A stretch of 64,000 bases of DNA from Streptomyces sp. MJM8645 (GTDB taxonomy: Bacteria; Actinomycetota; Actinomycetes; Streptomycetales; Streptomycetaceae), in assembly GCF_001625365.1 (NCBI RefSeq), contig NZ_LJJF01000002.1:903501-967500 (forward strand), in the 5' to 3' direction. Positions 23,843 to 33,021 of this stretch are shown one piece after another. A model generated the notes under the pieces. The model was given only the letters and a program-made list of their open reading frames with translations. It did not search any database and was not told the origin of the DNA. Each line of letters opens with the position of its first letter. Positions within the stretch are counted from its first letter, which is position 1. A program made the position numbers and the translations under genes.

Positions 23843-24736
23843 CTACGCCTGGCGAGCGCCCACGCCGCACGCGTACGGTGCCCGGCTGGCGGCCGCGTGG
23901 CGGAGGAGGGTGAGGGCCTGTTCGGAGGGGGAGTTGGCGGGGGTGGTGCAGACGATGAGCGCCTGGTCTGGTGAGCGGGCGATGGACAGGGTCTGCTGGG
24001 TCACCGTGACCGTGCCGACGACGGGGTGGTGCAGGGCGTAGGACGAGGCGTCGCACGGCACTACGCGGTGGTCTGCCCACAGGGTGACGAACTCCGGGCT
24101 TTTCATGGTCAGTTCGCCGATCAGACCCGCGAGCAGCGCGTCCTCCGGATGTCTGCCGACGGCGATGCGCAGGTTGCCGACCACCGCGCGTGCCTTGCGT
24201 TCCCAGTCCGCGTACAGGTCTCGGCAGTGCAGGTCGAGGAAGAGCATCCGGCTCATGTTCGGTCGTCGGGCCGGGTCGTCCGGGCTGAGGAGGTCGAGGT
24301 GGCCGGCCAGCAGGGCGTGTCCGAGGGTGTTCCAGGCCAGGACGTCGGTGCGGCGGCCGAGCACGATCGCGGGGACGCCGTCGACGGCGCGGAGGAGGTC
24401 CCGGGTTTCGTCGGCGAGTTTCTCGGGCCGTGGGCGGCGTGGCCGGGGTGTGTGGCGGGCGGTGTCGGCGAGCCGGTCGAGGTGGGCGCGCTCGTGGGTG
24501 TCGAGCAGGAGTGCGCCGGCGATGGCGTCGAGTACCTCGGCGGAGGCCCCGCGAGACAGGCCCTGTTCGAGTCGGGTGTAGTAGGAGACGCTGACGCCCG
24601 CGAGTTGGGCCAGTTCTTCGCGCCGGAGCCCGGCCACCCGTCTGCGGGGCCCGAGGTCGCGCAGGCCGACGTCCTCGGGCCGCAGCTGCGCCCGTCGGGC
24701 TTGGAGGAAGGCACCGAGTGGGCCTGGTCCGTTCAT
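23843..24736 (-). CDS. MmyB-type HTH transcriptional regulator
   Basis: A 297-residue regulator: N-terminal XRE helix-turn-helix (LGAFLQARRAQLRPEDVGL, RRRVAGLRREELAQLAGVSV, SYYTRLEQGLSRGASAEVLD, ~6-70) and a C-terminal PAS-like MmyB ligand domain (AIVLGRRTDVLAWNTLGHAL at ~128-147, RNLRIAVGRHPEDALLAGLI-like segment, WADHRVVPCDASSYALHHPV, GTVTVTQQTLSI). Members typically repress a divergent or adjacent oxidoreductase/hydrolase gene in response to a small fatty-acid-like ligand. Here it is divergent from a metallo-beta-lactamase-fold gene with a 150-bp shared region, so local control of that operon is likely. Confidence 0.88.
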   Translation of the reverse strand: MNGPGPLGAFLQARRAQLRPEDVGLRDLGPRRRVAGLRREELAQLAGVSVSYYTRLEQGLSRGASAEVLDAIAGALLLDTHERAHLDRLADTARHTPRPRRPRPEKLADETRDLLRAVDGVPAIVLGRRTDVLAWNTLGHALLAGHLDLLSPDDPARRPNMSRMLFLDLHCRDLYADWERKARAVVGNLRIAVGRHPEDALLAGLIGELTMKSPEFVTLWADHRVVPCDASSYALHHPVVGTVTVTQQTLSIARSPDQALIVCTTPANSPSEQALTLLRHAAASRAPYACGVGARQA

Positions 24737-24886
24737 CGCCCCAGTATTCGGTGGGCGGCCCGCTCCCTGCCACACCCTGCGAGGGGTAGGACAAGCCGGG
24801 AGTGGCTGGTGCCCGTCCGGGTGTCCAGGATCGGTCTCATTCGGCCACCAATTCGGCCGCGTATCCCGGACCCCAGGACGGACCGC
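24737..24886. promoter_or_regulatory. Divergent promoter region of MmyB regulator and hydrolase operon
   Basis: 150 bp between the two divergent starts. It holds TGCCACACCCTGCGAGGGGT and CGTATCCCGGACCCCAGGAC, without a long perfect palindrome. The operator site cannot be placed with confidence. Confidence 0.45.
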
Positions 24887-25840
24887 ATGGATCAGAACAT
24901 GAACGAGAGCATGGATCACGACATGGATCAGGACCCCGACCAGATCACCCTGGGCGACGTCACCGTCACCCGCGTCAAGGAGTTCTACGGCTCGACCGGG
25001 CTGACGCCTGGCCAGTTCTTCCCGGACAGCCCCGACGGTTCGTGGGACGAGCACCGCGGCTGGCTGGTGCCCGACTTCTGGGACCCGGAGACGGACGAGT
25101 GCCGTACGGCGATCCAGTCCTGGCTGCTGCGCAGCGAGGGGCGCACGATCCTCGTGGACACCGGCGTGGGCAACCACAAGGACCGTCCTTACGCGCCGGT
25201 GTGGAGCCGCCTGGACACGGGCTATCTCGACAATCTCGCCGCTGCCGGCGTGCGGCCCGAGGACGTCGACGTCGTGGTCAACACCCATCTGCACATCGAT
25301 CACGTGGGCTGGAACACCCGCCTGGACGGCCGGGACTGGGTGCCGACCTTCCCGAACGCGACATACCTGATGCCCCGGCGGGACTTCGAGTTCTGGGACC
25401 CGGCCAACGAACACAGGAGCGTGTTGGGCCGGGGGAACCAGAACGTGTTCGAGGACAGCGTCGCGCCGGTCCATGCGGCAGGGCTGACGCACCTGTGGGA
25501 GGGGACGTACCGGATCGACGGGAATCTGCGTCTCGATCTCGCTCCCGGGCACACTCCCGGCTCGTCCGTGCTCACCCTGGAGTCCGGCGGCGACCAGGCC
25601 CTGTTCGTCGGGGATCTGGTGCACACCGCGTTGCAGATCGCGGAGCCGGAGACCAATTCCTGTTTCTGCGAGGACCCGGCGGAGTCCCGCGCGACCCGGC
25701 GCAGGCTGCTCGGCCGCGCCGCCGAGAACAACGCGCTCGTCCTCCCTGCGCACTTCGGCGGCCGAGGGGCGATGGAGGTCGCGCGCAGCGGGTCGAAGTT
25801 CGCGATCAAGGAGTGGGCGGGTTTCTCCCGGATCTCCTGA
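24887..25840 (+). CDS. Metallo-beta-lactamase-fold hydrolase
   Basis: A 317-residue MBL-fold enzyme. The metal site is THLHIDHVGW at 133-142 (HxHxDH), with further ligands in LAPGHTPGSSVL near 220 and FVGDLVHTA near 240, and a late His in LPAHFGGRG. This arrangement is that of quorum-quenching lactonase-like and N-acyl hydrolase-like MBL proteins; the substrate is unknown. The N-terminus MDQNMNESMDHDMDQDPDQI is unusually rich in Met and Asp and may come from a short repeat expansion. It heads a likely two-gene operon with the esterase at 25912 and is divergent from the MmyB regulator. Confidence 0.88.
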   Translation: MDQNMNESMDHDMDQDPDQITLGDVTVTRVKEFYGSTGLTPGQFFPDSPDGSWDEHRGWLVPDFWDPETDECRTAIQSWLLRSEGRTILVDTGVGNHKDRPYAPVWSRLDTGYLDNLAAAGVRPEDVDVVVNTHLHIDHVGWNTRLDGRDWVPTFPNATYLMPRRDFEFWDPANEHRSVLGRGNQNVFEDSVAPVHAAGLTHLWEGTYRIDGNLRLDLAPGHTPGSSVLTLESGGDQALFVGDLVHTALQIAEPETNSCFCEDPAESRATRRRLLGRAAENNALVLPAHFGGRGAMEVARSGSKFAIKEWAGFSRIS

Positions 25841-25911
25841 CGTCCGGATCTCCTGACGTCCCGTCCGGAGATCCCTCAAACCATGTCCCTTTCCCGAGAG
25901 GAAGTCATCCC

Positions 25912-27351
25912 GTGTCCCGACAGGCAGATCCGGTCGCCGAAACCCCGGCGGGCGCCGTGCGCGGCGTCCGTGACGAGTCCGGCGAGCGCTTCCGCGCCCT
26001 TCCGTACGCGGCGGCGCCGGTCGGTGCCGGCCGGTTCGCCGCGCCCGCGCCGCACCCGGGCTGGTCGGGTGTCCGTGACGGCGGCAGGCCCTCGCCGACC
26101 GCTCCCCAGCCGGCCCGGGACTTCGGCCGGCTCGACATGAGCCCCTACTTCGGGCCGGGCTGGGTGCCCGGCGAGGAGTACCTGACCGTCGACGTCCACA
26201 CGCCGGCCGCCGACGGGGGCAGGCGCCCCGTCATGGTCTTCGTGCACGGCGGCGGGTTCGTCACCGGTTCGAGCCGCGCGGCGCTCTACGGCGGCGGCGC
26301 GTTCGCCCGCGACGGCGTCGTCCTGGTGACGGTGAACTACCGCCTCGGCGTGCCGGGGTTCCTGGAGCTGGCGGGTGCTCCGGCCAACCGCGGGCTGCTC
26401 GACGTGCTCGCCGCGCTCAGGTGGGTGCGGGGCTCGGTGGCGGCCTTCGGTGGCGACCCGGGGAACGTCACGGTCTTCGGCCAGTCCGCGGGCGCCACGC
26501 TCGTCGGCGCGCTGCTCGCGACTCCGGCGGCCGCCGGTCTGTTCCGGCGGGCGATCGTCCAGAGCGGCAACGGCTGCGGCGCGTTCACGCCGGAGCAGGC
26601 GCAGCGGGTCACCGCCGCGGTGGCGGCCGCGCTGGGCGTCGAGCCGACCGTGGAGGCGTTCGCCCTGGTCCCGGACGAGCGTTTCGTGGCGGTCCTGCCC
26701 GCGCTGGCCGGCCTGGATCTGCGGACCGGCACCGCTTCGGACCCGCTGGCCGGGCTCAGCCCGTTCAGCCTGGTCCTGCCGGCGCAGCCCGCCGACGCCC
26801 TCGCCGACGGCCCGGCCGCCGACGTCGATCTACTCATCGGCACCACCACCGAGGAGGGGCACCTCTACGTCGTCCCGCAGGGCGGTCTGGAGTCCACCAC
26901 GGACGCCGACGTGCTCGCCGTCGCCGCCCGGGTGCACCCGGACCCGGAGGCCGCCCTCGCCGCGCACCGCGCGGTCCGGCCGGGCGCGACACCGGGCGAG
27001 CTGCGCTCCGCCGTGCTCGGGCAGGCCCTGTTCGAGGCCGGTACAACGCGTCTGGCGCAGGCCCACGCGCGAATCTCGGGCGGCCGTACGCACCGCTACT
27101 CGTTCGGGTACCGCTCGACGGCCCTGGGCGGGCGGCTCGGCGCCGCCCACACCGTCGAACTGCCCTTCGTGTTCGACGTCGCCGACGAACCGTGGCTGCA
27201 CGGGGACACCGGGCTACTCGGGCCCGACCCCGCCCCGGCGGGACTCGCAGCCCGGGTCCACGACGCCTGGGTCGCGTTCGCCGGCACCGGGGACCCAGGC
27301 TGGGCCGCCTACGACCTGCGGCGACCCGTGGTGGAGGCCTTCGGCGGCTGA
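25912..27351 (+). CDS. Type-B carboxylesterase
   Basis: A 479-residue carboxylesterase/alpha-beta hydrolase. Motifs: RFRALPYAAAPVGAGRFAAP near 22-41, MVFVHGGGFVTGSS at ~108-121 (oxyanion loop), TVFGQSAGATLVG at ~187-199 (Ser nucleophile in GQSAG), LLIGTTTEEGHL near 305 and AAHTVELPFVFDV with the catalytic His near 411. GTG 25912 follows GAGAGGAAGTC. It begins 71 bp after the MBL-fold gene on the same strand, so the two hydrolases are probably co-expressed under the MmyB regulator. Cytoplasmic; substrate unknown. Confidence 0.88.
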   Translation: MSRQADPVAETPAGAVRGVRDESGERFRALPYAAAPVGAGRFAAPAPHPGWSGVRDGGRPSPTAPQPARDFGRLDMSPYFGPGWVPGEEYLTVDVHTPAADGGRRPVMVFVHGGGFVTGSSRAALYGGGAFARDGVVLVTVNYRLGVPGFLELAGAPANRGLLDVLAALRWVRGSVAAFGGDPGNVTVFGQSAGATLVGALLATPAAAGLFRRAIVQSGNGCGAFTPEQAQRVTAAVAAALGVEPTVEAFALVPDERFVAVLPALAGLDLRTGTASDPLAGLSPFSLVLPAQPADALADGPAADVDLLIGTTTEEGHLYVVPQGGLESTTDADVLAVAARVHPDPEAALAAHRAVRPGATPGELRSAVLGQALFEAGTTRLAQAHARISGGRTHRYSFGYRSTALGGRLGAAHTVELPFVFDVADEPWLHGDTGLLGPDPAPAGLAARVHDAWVAFAGTGDPGWAAYDLRRPVVEAFGG

Positions 27352-27455
27352 GCGCCGCCAGTGACCGTCAGGAATCGCCAGAGGCATGGCTCCCCCAGTG
27401 CTGGACCGGAGAAAATCCGGTCGGCTCGGCTACCGCCGACGCATAGTCTGGCCGC

Positions 27456-27785
27456 ATGGCCCATGCGAAGACCTCGTACGTCTGTCTGCCCTGCCGGGCC
27501 TCGTACAAGCAGCGCTACCTCGGTACGCACGAACGGCGCTGCCCGCGCTGTACCGAGGCGCTGATCCACGTCGGCTCGGCCTTCGCGGCTCCTCGTCGGA
27601 GGGACGACGCCGGCTGGCGGACCCTCTCCGTGCTGCTGCACGCGGGGGTCCGGTTCCACAAGGGCTGCTGTGGTGGCCCCGGCTACCGGCCGCGCACGCT
27701 CAGCGAGGTGCGCGAGCGGATGGCACACGCCCGGCTCACCGGGGCACCGTTCGCCCGCGTGCTGGTGCGCCAGGAGCTTCCCTAA
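27456..27785 (+). CDS. Small zinc-ribbon protein
   Basis: A 109-residue protein with two CxxC pairs, CLPC at ~10-13 and CPRC at ~29-32 (YVCLPCRASYKQRYLGTHER, RCPRCTEALIHVG), giving a rubredoxin-like zinc ribbon, followed by a basic C-terminal half with HKGCCGGPGYRPRTL. It belongs to a small Streptomyces family often labelled, without good reason, as deoxyxylulose-phosphate synthase. No function is known. It stands alone, about 100 bp after the esterase. Confidence 0.7.
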   Translation: MAHAKTSYVCLPCRASYKQRYLGTHERRCPRCTEALIHVGSAFAAPRRRDDAGWRTLSVLLHAGVRFHKGCCGGPGYRPRTLSEVRERMAHARLTGAPFARVLVRQELP

Positions 27786-27851
27786 GCTCATTGGCTCTCC
27801 CCGAACCACCCGCCCACCCGATCGCCGGGTCGCGGGTGGTCTCGGGCCCGG

Positions 27852-28514
27852 TCAGGCGACCAGGCGCAGCCAGGCTGCCGCGAGTGCGGCGTGGCCGGCG
27901 GGCGTCGGGTGGACGCCGTCCGCGGACCAGTGCTCCGGGCCGGCCGTGGCGGCGAGTTCGGCGAACATGCCGTCGGCGGCGAGCAGGTGCGCGCCGTAGG
28001 TGCGGGCGAGCTTGCGCACGGCCTGGATCTTGGGGTCCAGGTCGGTGCGCCATTGCCGTCGTTCTTCCGCTCCGATGAGGGCGGCGCCGGCCTCGATGAC
28101 GCCGTGGACCGGCAGGAGGAACGGCTCGATGAGGATCAGCTGCGCGCCCGCCTCGGCGAGGGGCGCGAGCAGGCGGTCGTAGCCCGCTTCGAACTCCTCC
28201 GCGGGGATCACACGCCCCTCCGGGTCCAGCGTGTGCCAGCCCATGTCGTTGACTCCGACGAGGATCGACACCACGTCCGGGCGGGCGTCGAGCACGTCGG
28301 TCTGCCAGCGGGCTTCGAGGTTCATCACCTTGTCGCCCGCGTTCCCGGTGTTCAGCCAGGTCACGGGCCGGTCCGGGTGCCGGAAGCCCCACTCGCCCCC
28401 GATGCGCAGCGGGTAGCCATACCCGAGGCCGTCCTCACTCTGCTGCCGTTGGCAGTCGGTGATCGAGTCGCCGGTGAACATCACGGTGCTTCCCGGTCGG
28501 ATGGTGATCGTCAT
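27852..28514 (-). CDS. SGNH/GDSL hydrolase
   Basis: A 220-residue SGNH-type esterase/acetylhydrolase with all four blocks: FTGDSITDC at ~13-21 (Ser), LNTGNAGDKV (Gly, block II) at ~54-63, VGVNDMGW (Asn, block III) at ~85-92 and DGVHPTPAGH (Asp and His, block V) at ~198-207. The length and lack of a signal peptide suggest an intracellular deacetylase acting on a carbohydrate or similar ester (inference). The start at ATG 28514 follows AAGGAGC. Confidence 0.88.
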   Translation of the reverse strand: MTITIRPGSTVMFTGDSITDCQRQQSEDGLGYGYPLRIGGEWGFRHPDRPVTWLNTGNAGDKVMNLEARWQTDVLDARPDVVSILVGVNDMGWHTLDPEGRVIPAEEFEAGYDRLLAPLAEAGAQLILIEPFLLPVHGVIEAGAALIGAEERRQWRTDLDPKIQAVRKLARTYGAHLLAADGMFAELAATAGPEHWSADGVHPTPAGHAALAAAWLRLVA

Positions 28515-28814
28515 GTGCGCTCCTTGAACGTGAATATGGAGGTGGACGTGGACGTGGACGTGAATTCGGTTGACGTGGACCTGAATTCGGGCGAGGAGAG
28601 GCAAGGCCGGACCTCTCGAAGGTGCCGGACCTCGCCGTCATCGGGCTGACAAGCGCCGCCATGTCACCGCCATGCCCCCGTCATCGCGCTGACGGCCCCC
28701 GAGGCCGGTGGGCCGCCGTCGCCCGGGCCGGTGGCTTTTCTGCTTCAGTCGAAGATTCAGAGGATTCGGCAGCCCCGCGGATCCGACAGCAGAAGCCGCG
28801 AGACCGAGGTGCGG
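28515..28814. repeat. Intergenic stretch with GTGGAC and GAATTCGG repeats
   Basis: Between about 28530 and 28600 runs a short array of GTGGAC units (GAGGTGGACGTGGACGTGGA) with interspersed GTGAATTCGG and CTGAATTCGG. The remaining ~200 bp up to the transporter gene hold no supportable gene. This region must contain the promoters of the SGNH gene (left) and the transporter operon (right). Confidence 0.5.
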
Positions 28815-29963
28815 ATGACGTCCAGCCCAGTTCCCAGTCCGTCCGCCAGCCCTTCTCCCAACCCGCCGGAGCGCACGTCGGGCTGCTCGGCCGGCCGTCC
28901 GCTCGTGCCCGGTGCGGTCGCGTTGTCCGGGGTCAGCAAGGCGTTCGGCGTGGTCAGCGCCGTGGACGGGATCGATCTGGAGATCAGGCCGGGCGAGTTC
29001 TTCTCGATGCTCGGGCCGTCCGGGTCGGGCAAGACCACGGTGCTGCGCATGATCGCGGGCTTCGAGGCGCCGAGCGCCGGCCGGGTGCTGCTGGGCGGGG
29101 TCGACGTCACCGGCTTGCCCGCGTTCGACCGCGACGTCAACACGGTGTTCCAGGATTACGCCCTCTTTCCGCATCTGTCGGTGTGGCAGAACGTCGAGTA
29201 CGGGCTGAAGGTCAAGCGGGTGCCGCGGGCGGAGCGGGCCGCACGGGTGGCCGAGGCGCTGGCGAGCGTGCAGTTGCCCTCCTTCGGTGACCGGCGCCCG
29301 GCCGAACTGTCCGGCGGGCAGCGCCAGCGGGTCGCGCTGGCCCGCGCGCTGGTCAACCGCCCGTCCGTGCTGCTGCTCGACGAGCCGCTCGGCGCCCTCG
29401 ACCTGAAGCTCCGGCTGGAGATGCAGCTCGAACTCCAGCAGATCCAGCGCGAGGCCGGGATCACCTTCGTCCTCGTGACCCACGACCAGGACGAGGCGCT
29501 CACGATGAGCGACCGGATCGCGGTCCTCAACGCCGGCCGGATCGAGCAGGTCGGTACTCCCGCCGAGGTGTACGAGCGGCCGGCCACCGCGTTCGTGGCG
29601 GGCTTCGTCGGCACCTCGAACCTGCTCCGGGGCGCCTGCGCCGAGCACGTCTTCGGCCGGCCCGGGACGTACTCGGTGCGCCCCGAGAGGATCCGCATCG
29701 CCCGTCCGGATGACCCGACGGGGCCCGACGAGTACGGCGTCACCGGGACGATCGGCGAGGTCGTCTACGCCGGCGCGCAGACCCGCTTCCTGGTCGACCT
29801 GGCGGCGGGCGGGCGGCTGGTGGCCGTCCGGCAGAACCTCGACGGCTCCGGTCTCGACGGCTCCGGTCTCGACGACTCCGGTGCCGACGCCTCCCGCCGC
29901 CGGGGGGCGAGCGTCCTCCTGGCCTGGCGGCGACACCACACCGTCCGTATCGACAACTCCTGA
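28815..29963 (+). CDS. ABC transporter ATP-binding protein, polyamine (PotA) type
   Basis: A 382-residue ATPase. Walker A GPSGSGKT at 67-74, Q-loop NTVFQDYALFPH at ~109-120, signature LSGGQRQRVALARAL at 165-179, Walker B LLLDEPLGALD at 186-196, H-loop VLVTHDQDEALTMSDRI near 215-231, and a C-terminal TOBE-type domain (GVTGTIGEVVYAGAQTRFLV). The first 30 residues are a Ser/Pro-rich extension. It powers the importer formed with the next three genes. PotA-type enzymes take up spermidine/putrescine or similar cations. A Ser/Gly/Asp repeat (DGSGLDGSGLDDSG) near the C-terminus reflects a small DNA repeat. Confidence 0.92.
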   Translation: MTSSPVPSPSASPSPNPPERTSGCSAGRPLVPGAVALSGVSKAFGVVSAVDGIDLEIRPGEFFSMLGPSGSGKTTVLRMIAGFEAPSAGRVLLGGVDVTGLPAFDRDVNTVFQDYALFPHLSVWQNVEYGLKVKRVPRAERAARVAEALASVQLPSFGDRRPAELSGGQRQRVALARALVNRPSVLLLDEPLGALDLKLRLEMQLELQQIQREAGITFVLVTHDQDEALTMSDRIAVLNAGRIEQVGTPAEVYERPATAFVAGFVGTSNLLRGACAEHVFGRPGTYSVRPERIRIARPDDPTGPDEYGVTGTIGEVVYAGAQTRFLVDLAAGGRLVAVRQNLDGSGLDGSGLDDSGADASRRRGASVLLAWRRHHTVRIDNS

Positions 29964-29994
29964 CCCTCAACCCTTGACGAAAGCGATCGAGTTC

Positions 29995-31245
29995 ATGAGC
30001 ACCACGCGCCCCCGACGCCGCCGAACCCTGCGCCGCCCTCCGCACCGCCGCCCCCTGAGCGCCCTGGCGGCCGCGGCCGCCCTGCTGCTTCCCGTGGCGT
30101 GCGCGTCGAACTCCGGTGGCGGCGGCGGCACGGGTACCGGGTTCACCGCACCGGACATCCCCGCGCAGAAGTCCCTCGGCCCGGGCGAGGGCACCGTCAA
30201 CATCGTCGCCTGGGCCGGCTACGTCGAGTACGGGCAGGACAACAAGGCCGTCGACTGGGTCACCCCGTTCATCCGGCAGACCGGCTGCAAGGTGAACCTC
30301 AAGGTGGCGGGCACCTCGGACGAGATGGTCGCGTTGATGAAGACCGGCCAGTACGACACCGTCTCGGCTTCCGGTGACGCGACGCTGCGTCTGATCGCGG
30401 GCGGCGACGTCGCGCCGGTCAACACCGCGCTCGTCCCCAACTACGCCGATATCTACCCCGGGTTGAAAAACCGCCCGTGGAACTCGGTCAAGGACGTGCC
30501 GTACGGGATCCCGCACGGGCGCGGCGCCAACCTGCTGATGTACAACACCGACAAGGTGACCCCCGCCCCGACCTCCTGGGGCGCGGTCTTCACCCCGGAC
30601 TCGCCCTACGCCGGGCACCTCACCGCGTACGACAGTCCGATCTACATCGCCGATGCCGCACTGTACCTGATGAGGACCAGGCCCGAGCTCGGCATCAGGA
30701 ACCCCTACGCCCTGACCTCCTCCCAACTGGACGCCGCGGTGGCGCTGCTCAAGGTCCAGAAGAAGCAGGTCGGCTCCTACTGGAGCGACTACACCAAGGA
30801 GCAGGCGGCGTTCGACTCCGGCGACTCCCTGATCGGCACCACCTGGGAGGTGATCCAGCAGGCGGTCGCCGCCGACGGCAGGGTGCGGACGCAGGCGGTC
30901 CTGCCCGTCGAGGGTTCCACCGGCTGGTCCGACACCTGGATGGTCTCGGCGCACGCCCAGCACCCCAACTGCGCCTACGCGTGGATGGATTACATCGTCT
31001 CGCCGTCGGCCAACGCGCAGGTCGCCGAGTACTTCGGCGAGGCCCCGGCCAACTCCAAGGCCTGCGCGCAGATCGCCGACAACCCGGGCTTCTGCGCCGA
31101 CTACCACGCCACCGACGAGAACTGGTGGAAGGACGTCTACTACTGGACCACGCCCACCGCGCAGTGCGCCGACGGCAGCGGCCGCGACGACTGCACCGCG
31201 TACGCCCAGTGGGTCACCGCCTGGAACGGGATCAAGAGCTCTTGA
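29995..31245 (+). CDS. ABC transporter substrate-binding lipoprotein, PotD type
   Basis: A 416-residue lipoprotein. The N-terminus is strongly basic (RPRRRRTLRRPPHRRP), then a hydrophobic core and the lipobox LPVAC with the acylated Cys at residue 36, followed by a Gly-rich linker. The body starts NIVAWAGYVEYGQDNKAVDW and shows the SBP fold of polyamine-binding proteins (KTGQYDTVSASGDATLRLIA, PYGIPHGRGANLLMYNTDKV, LIGTTWEVIQQAVAADGRV). It captures substrate outside the membrane. It starts 31 bp after the ATPase gene and its stop overlaps the TTG start of the permease. Confidence 0.9.
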   Translation: MSTTRPRRRRTLRRPPHRRPLSALAAAAALLLPVACASNSGGGGGTGTGFTAPDIPAQKSLGPGEGTVNIVAWAGYVEYGQDNKAVDWVTPFIRQTGCKVNLKVAGTSDEMVALMKTGQYDTVSASGDATLRLIAGGDVAPVNTALVPNYADIYPGLKNRPWNSVKDVPYGIPHGRGANLLMYNTDKVTPAPTSWGAVFTPDSPYAGHLTAYDSPIYIADAALYLMRTRPELGIRNPYALTSSQLDAAVALLKVQKKQVGSYWSDYTKEQAAFDSGDSLIGTTWEVIQQAVAADGRVRTQAVLPVEGSTGWSDTWMVSAHAQHPNCAYAWMDYIVSPSANAQVAEYFGEAPANSKACAQIADNPGFCADYHATDENWWKDVYYWTTPTAQCADGSGRDDCTAYAQWVTAWNGIKSS

Positions 31246-32162
31246 GCGCCCCCGCCACGGCACGCACCCCGGCGCACACCCCCGCGCGCACCCCGACACG
31301 CACCCCGATGCGCCGGCTGGCCGGGCTGCTGGACCGGCGCCCCGGTCTGCGGCTAGCGGCGCTGCTGGCGGCGCCGATGACCTGGCTGGTGCTGGCGTAC
31401 CTCGGCTCGCTGGCGATCCTCCTGCTGTCCGCGTTCTGGACCACCAACGCGTTCACCTCCGCCGTCGAGCAGCGCTGGACCGTCGACAACTTCCGGTCAC
31501 TGCTGACCGATCCGCAGTACCGGACGGTCGCCGTGCGCACGCTGGGCATCGCGGTGTCGGTGACGGTGATCGACACGGTGGTCGCCCTCCCGATGGCCTT
31601 CTTCATCGCCCGCGTCGCTCGGCCCGGGAGCCGGCGCCTGCTGCTGGTGGCGGTGCTGACGCCGCTGTGGGCCGGCTACCTGGTCAAGGCCTACGCCTGG
31701 TGGGTGATGCTCAGCCACGGCGGCGTCCTGGACTGGGTCGCCGCCCCCTTCGGCGGGCACTCCCCCGGTTTCGGCGTGCCGGCGGTGGTCATGGTGCTCG
31801 CGTACCTGTGGCTGCCCTACATGGTGCTGCCGCTGTGCACCGCGTTCGGGCAGCTGCCCGACAGCCTGCTCGCCGCCGCGGCGGACCTCGGCGCCGGCCC
31901 CTGGCGGACCCTGCGCACGGTGGTGCTGCCGCTGGCCAGGCCGGCGCTCATCGCCGGGTCGGTCTTCACCTTCTCGCTGAGCCTGGGCGACTACCTGACG
32001 GTGCAGATCGTCGGCGGCACCACGTCCATGCTCGGCAACGTCATCGCGTCCAACGTGACGCTGAACCTGCCCCTGGCGGCCGCGGTGTCCTGCGTCCCGG
32101 TGCTGCTGATCGTGGGCTACCTGCTCGCCGTGCGCCGCACCGGCGCGCTGGACAGTCTGTGA
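31242..32162 (+). CDS. ABC transporter permease, PotB type
   Basis: A 306-residue permease with six predicted membrane segments (for example LAALLAAPMTWLVLAYLGSL near 40-59 and PVLLIVGYLLAV near 290). The cytoplasmic EAA loop is LAAAADLGAGPWRTLRTVVLPLARP around residues 209-233. The start is taken as TTG 31242, overlapping the preceding stop (TTGA); ATG 31308 is an alternative that removes a Thr/Pro/Arg repeat-rich tail (ARTPAHTPARTPTRTP). First of two permeases of the importer. Confidence 0.88.
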   Translation: MSAPATARTPAHTPARTPTRTPMRRLAGLLDRRPGLRLAALLAAPMTWLVLAYLGSLAILLLSAFWTTNAFTSAVEQRWTVDNFRSLLTDPQYRTVAVRTLGIAVSVTVIDTVVALPMAFFIARVARPGSRRLLLVAVLTPLWAGYLVKAYAWWVMLSHGGVLDWVAAPFGGHSPGFGVPAVVMVLAYLWLPYMVLPLCTAFGQLPDSLLAAAADLGAGPWRTLRTVVLPLARPALIAGSVFTFSLSLGDYLTVQIVGGTTSMLGNVIASNVTLNLPLAAAVSCVPVLLIVGYLLAVRRTGALDSL

Positions 32163-32175
32163 GGCCGACGCCCTG

Positions 32176-32991
32176 ATGCAACTCTCCCGCGGTGCCCGGA
32201 TCCTGCTCCGGGCGGCGACAGCCCTGGGGTTCGCCGTCATCTACGCCCCGCTGCTGCTGGTCCTGGTGAACTCCTTCAACGCCTCGCGCTCCTTCGCCTG
32301 GCCGCCGTCCGGCTTCAGCACCCGCTGGTGGACGGCCGCCTGGCAGGAGACCGGGCTGCGCGAGGCGCTGGCCACGTCGCTGAAGGCCGGGCTCGGAGCC
32401 ACCGGGGTGGCGCTGGTCCTGGGCACCATGGCGGCCTTCGCCGCGACCCGGTACCGGTTCTTCGGCCGGCAGTCGGTCTCCTTCCTGCTGATCCTGCCGA
32501 TCGCCCTGCCCGGCATCGTCACCGGCATCGCGCTCAACGCCGCGTTCCGCACCGTGCTGACCCCGCTCGGGGTGGGTTTCGGCCTGTTCACCGTGGTCGT
32601 CGGGCACGCCACCTTCTGCATCGTGGTGGTGTTCAACAACGTGTCGGCGCGGCTGCGGCGCATCGCGCCGTCGACCGAGGAGGCGTCGGCGGACCTCGGG
32701 GCGGACACCTTCCAGACCTTCTGGCACGTCACACTGCCCGCCGTACGCAGCGCGCTGCTCGCCGGGGCGCTGCTGGCCTTCGCGCTCTCCTTCGACGAGA
32801 TCGTGGTGACCACCTTCACCGCGGGCCCCGGCACCCGGACGCTGCCGCTGTGGATCTTCGAGAACCTGGCCCGGCCCAACCAGGGCCCGGTGGTGGATGT
32901 CGTGGCCTCGGTGCTGATCGTCCTGGCCGTCCTGCCGGTCTACCTGGCGCAGCGCCTGTCCGGCGAGCCGCTGGAGGGGCACGGCCCCTGA
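32176..32991 (+). CDS. ABC transporter permease, PotC type
   Basis: A 271-residue permease, MQLSRGARILLRAATALGFA, with membrane segments at ~12-32, 70-90, 101-123, 127-149, 183-205 and 232-252. The EAA loop ASADLGADTFQTFWHVTLP is at ~173-191. It forms the membrane channel with the PotB-type protein. It begins 14 bp after the previous gene and ends the operon ATPase - binding protein - permease - permease. Confidence 0.9.
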   Translation: MQLSRGARILLRAATALGFAVIYAPLLLVLVNSFNASRSFAWPPSGFSTRWWTAAWQETGLREALATSLKAGLGATGVALVLGTMAAFAATRYRFFGRQSVSFLLILPIALPGIVTGIALNAAFRTVLTPLGVGFGLFTVVVGHATFCIVVVFNNVSARLRRIAPSTEEASADLGADTFQTFWHVTLPAVRSALLAGALLAFALSFDEIVVTTFTAGPGTRTLPLWIFENLARPNQGPVVDVVASVLIVLAVLPVYLAQRLSGEPLEGHGP

Positions 32992-33021
32992 GCGGCCCCC
33001 GGCCGGGGGCGCTCGCGGGGG

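Noticed and set aside
23843..25879. A 678-codon minus-strand frame covering the MmyB regulator and the antisense of the MBL gene
   Set aside because: Only the part from ATG 24736 matches a protein family; the rest is the shadow of the divergent hydrolase gene.
28530..28600. The GTGGAC repeats upstream of the SGNH gene as a CRISPR or binding-site array
   Set aside because: Units are only 6 bp, irregular and without spacers; more likely a simple slippage repeat.
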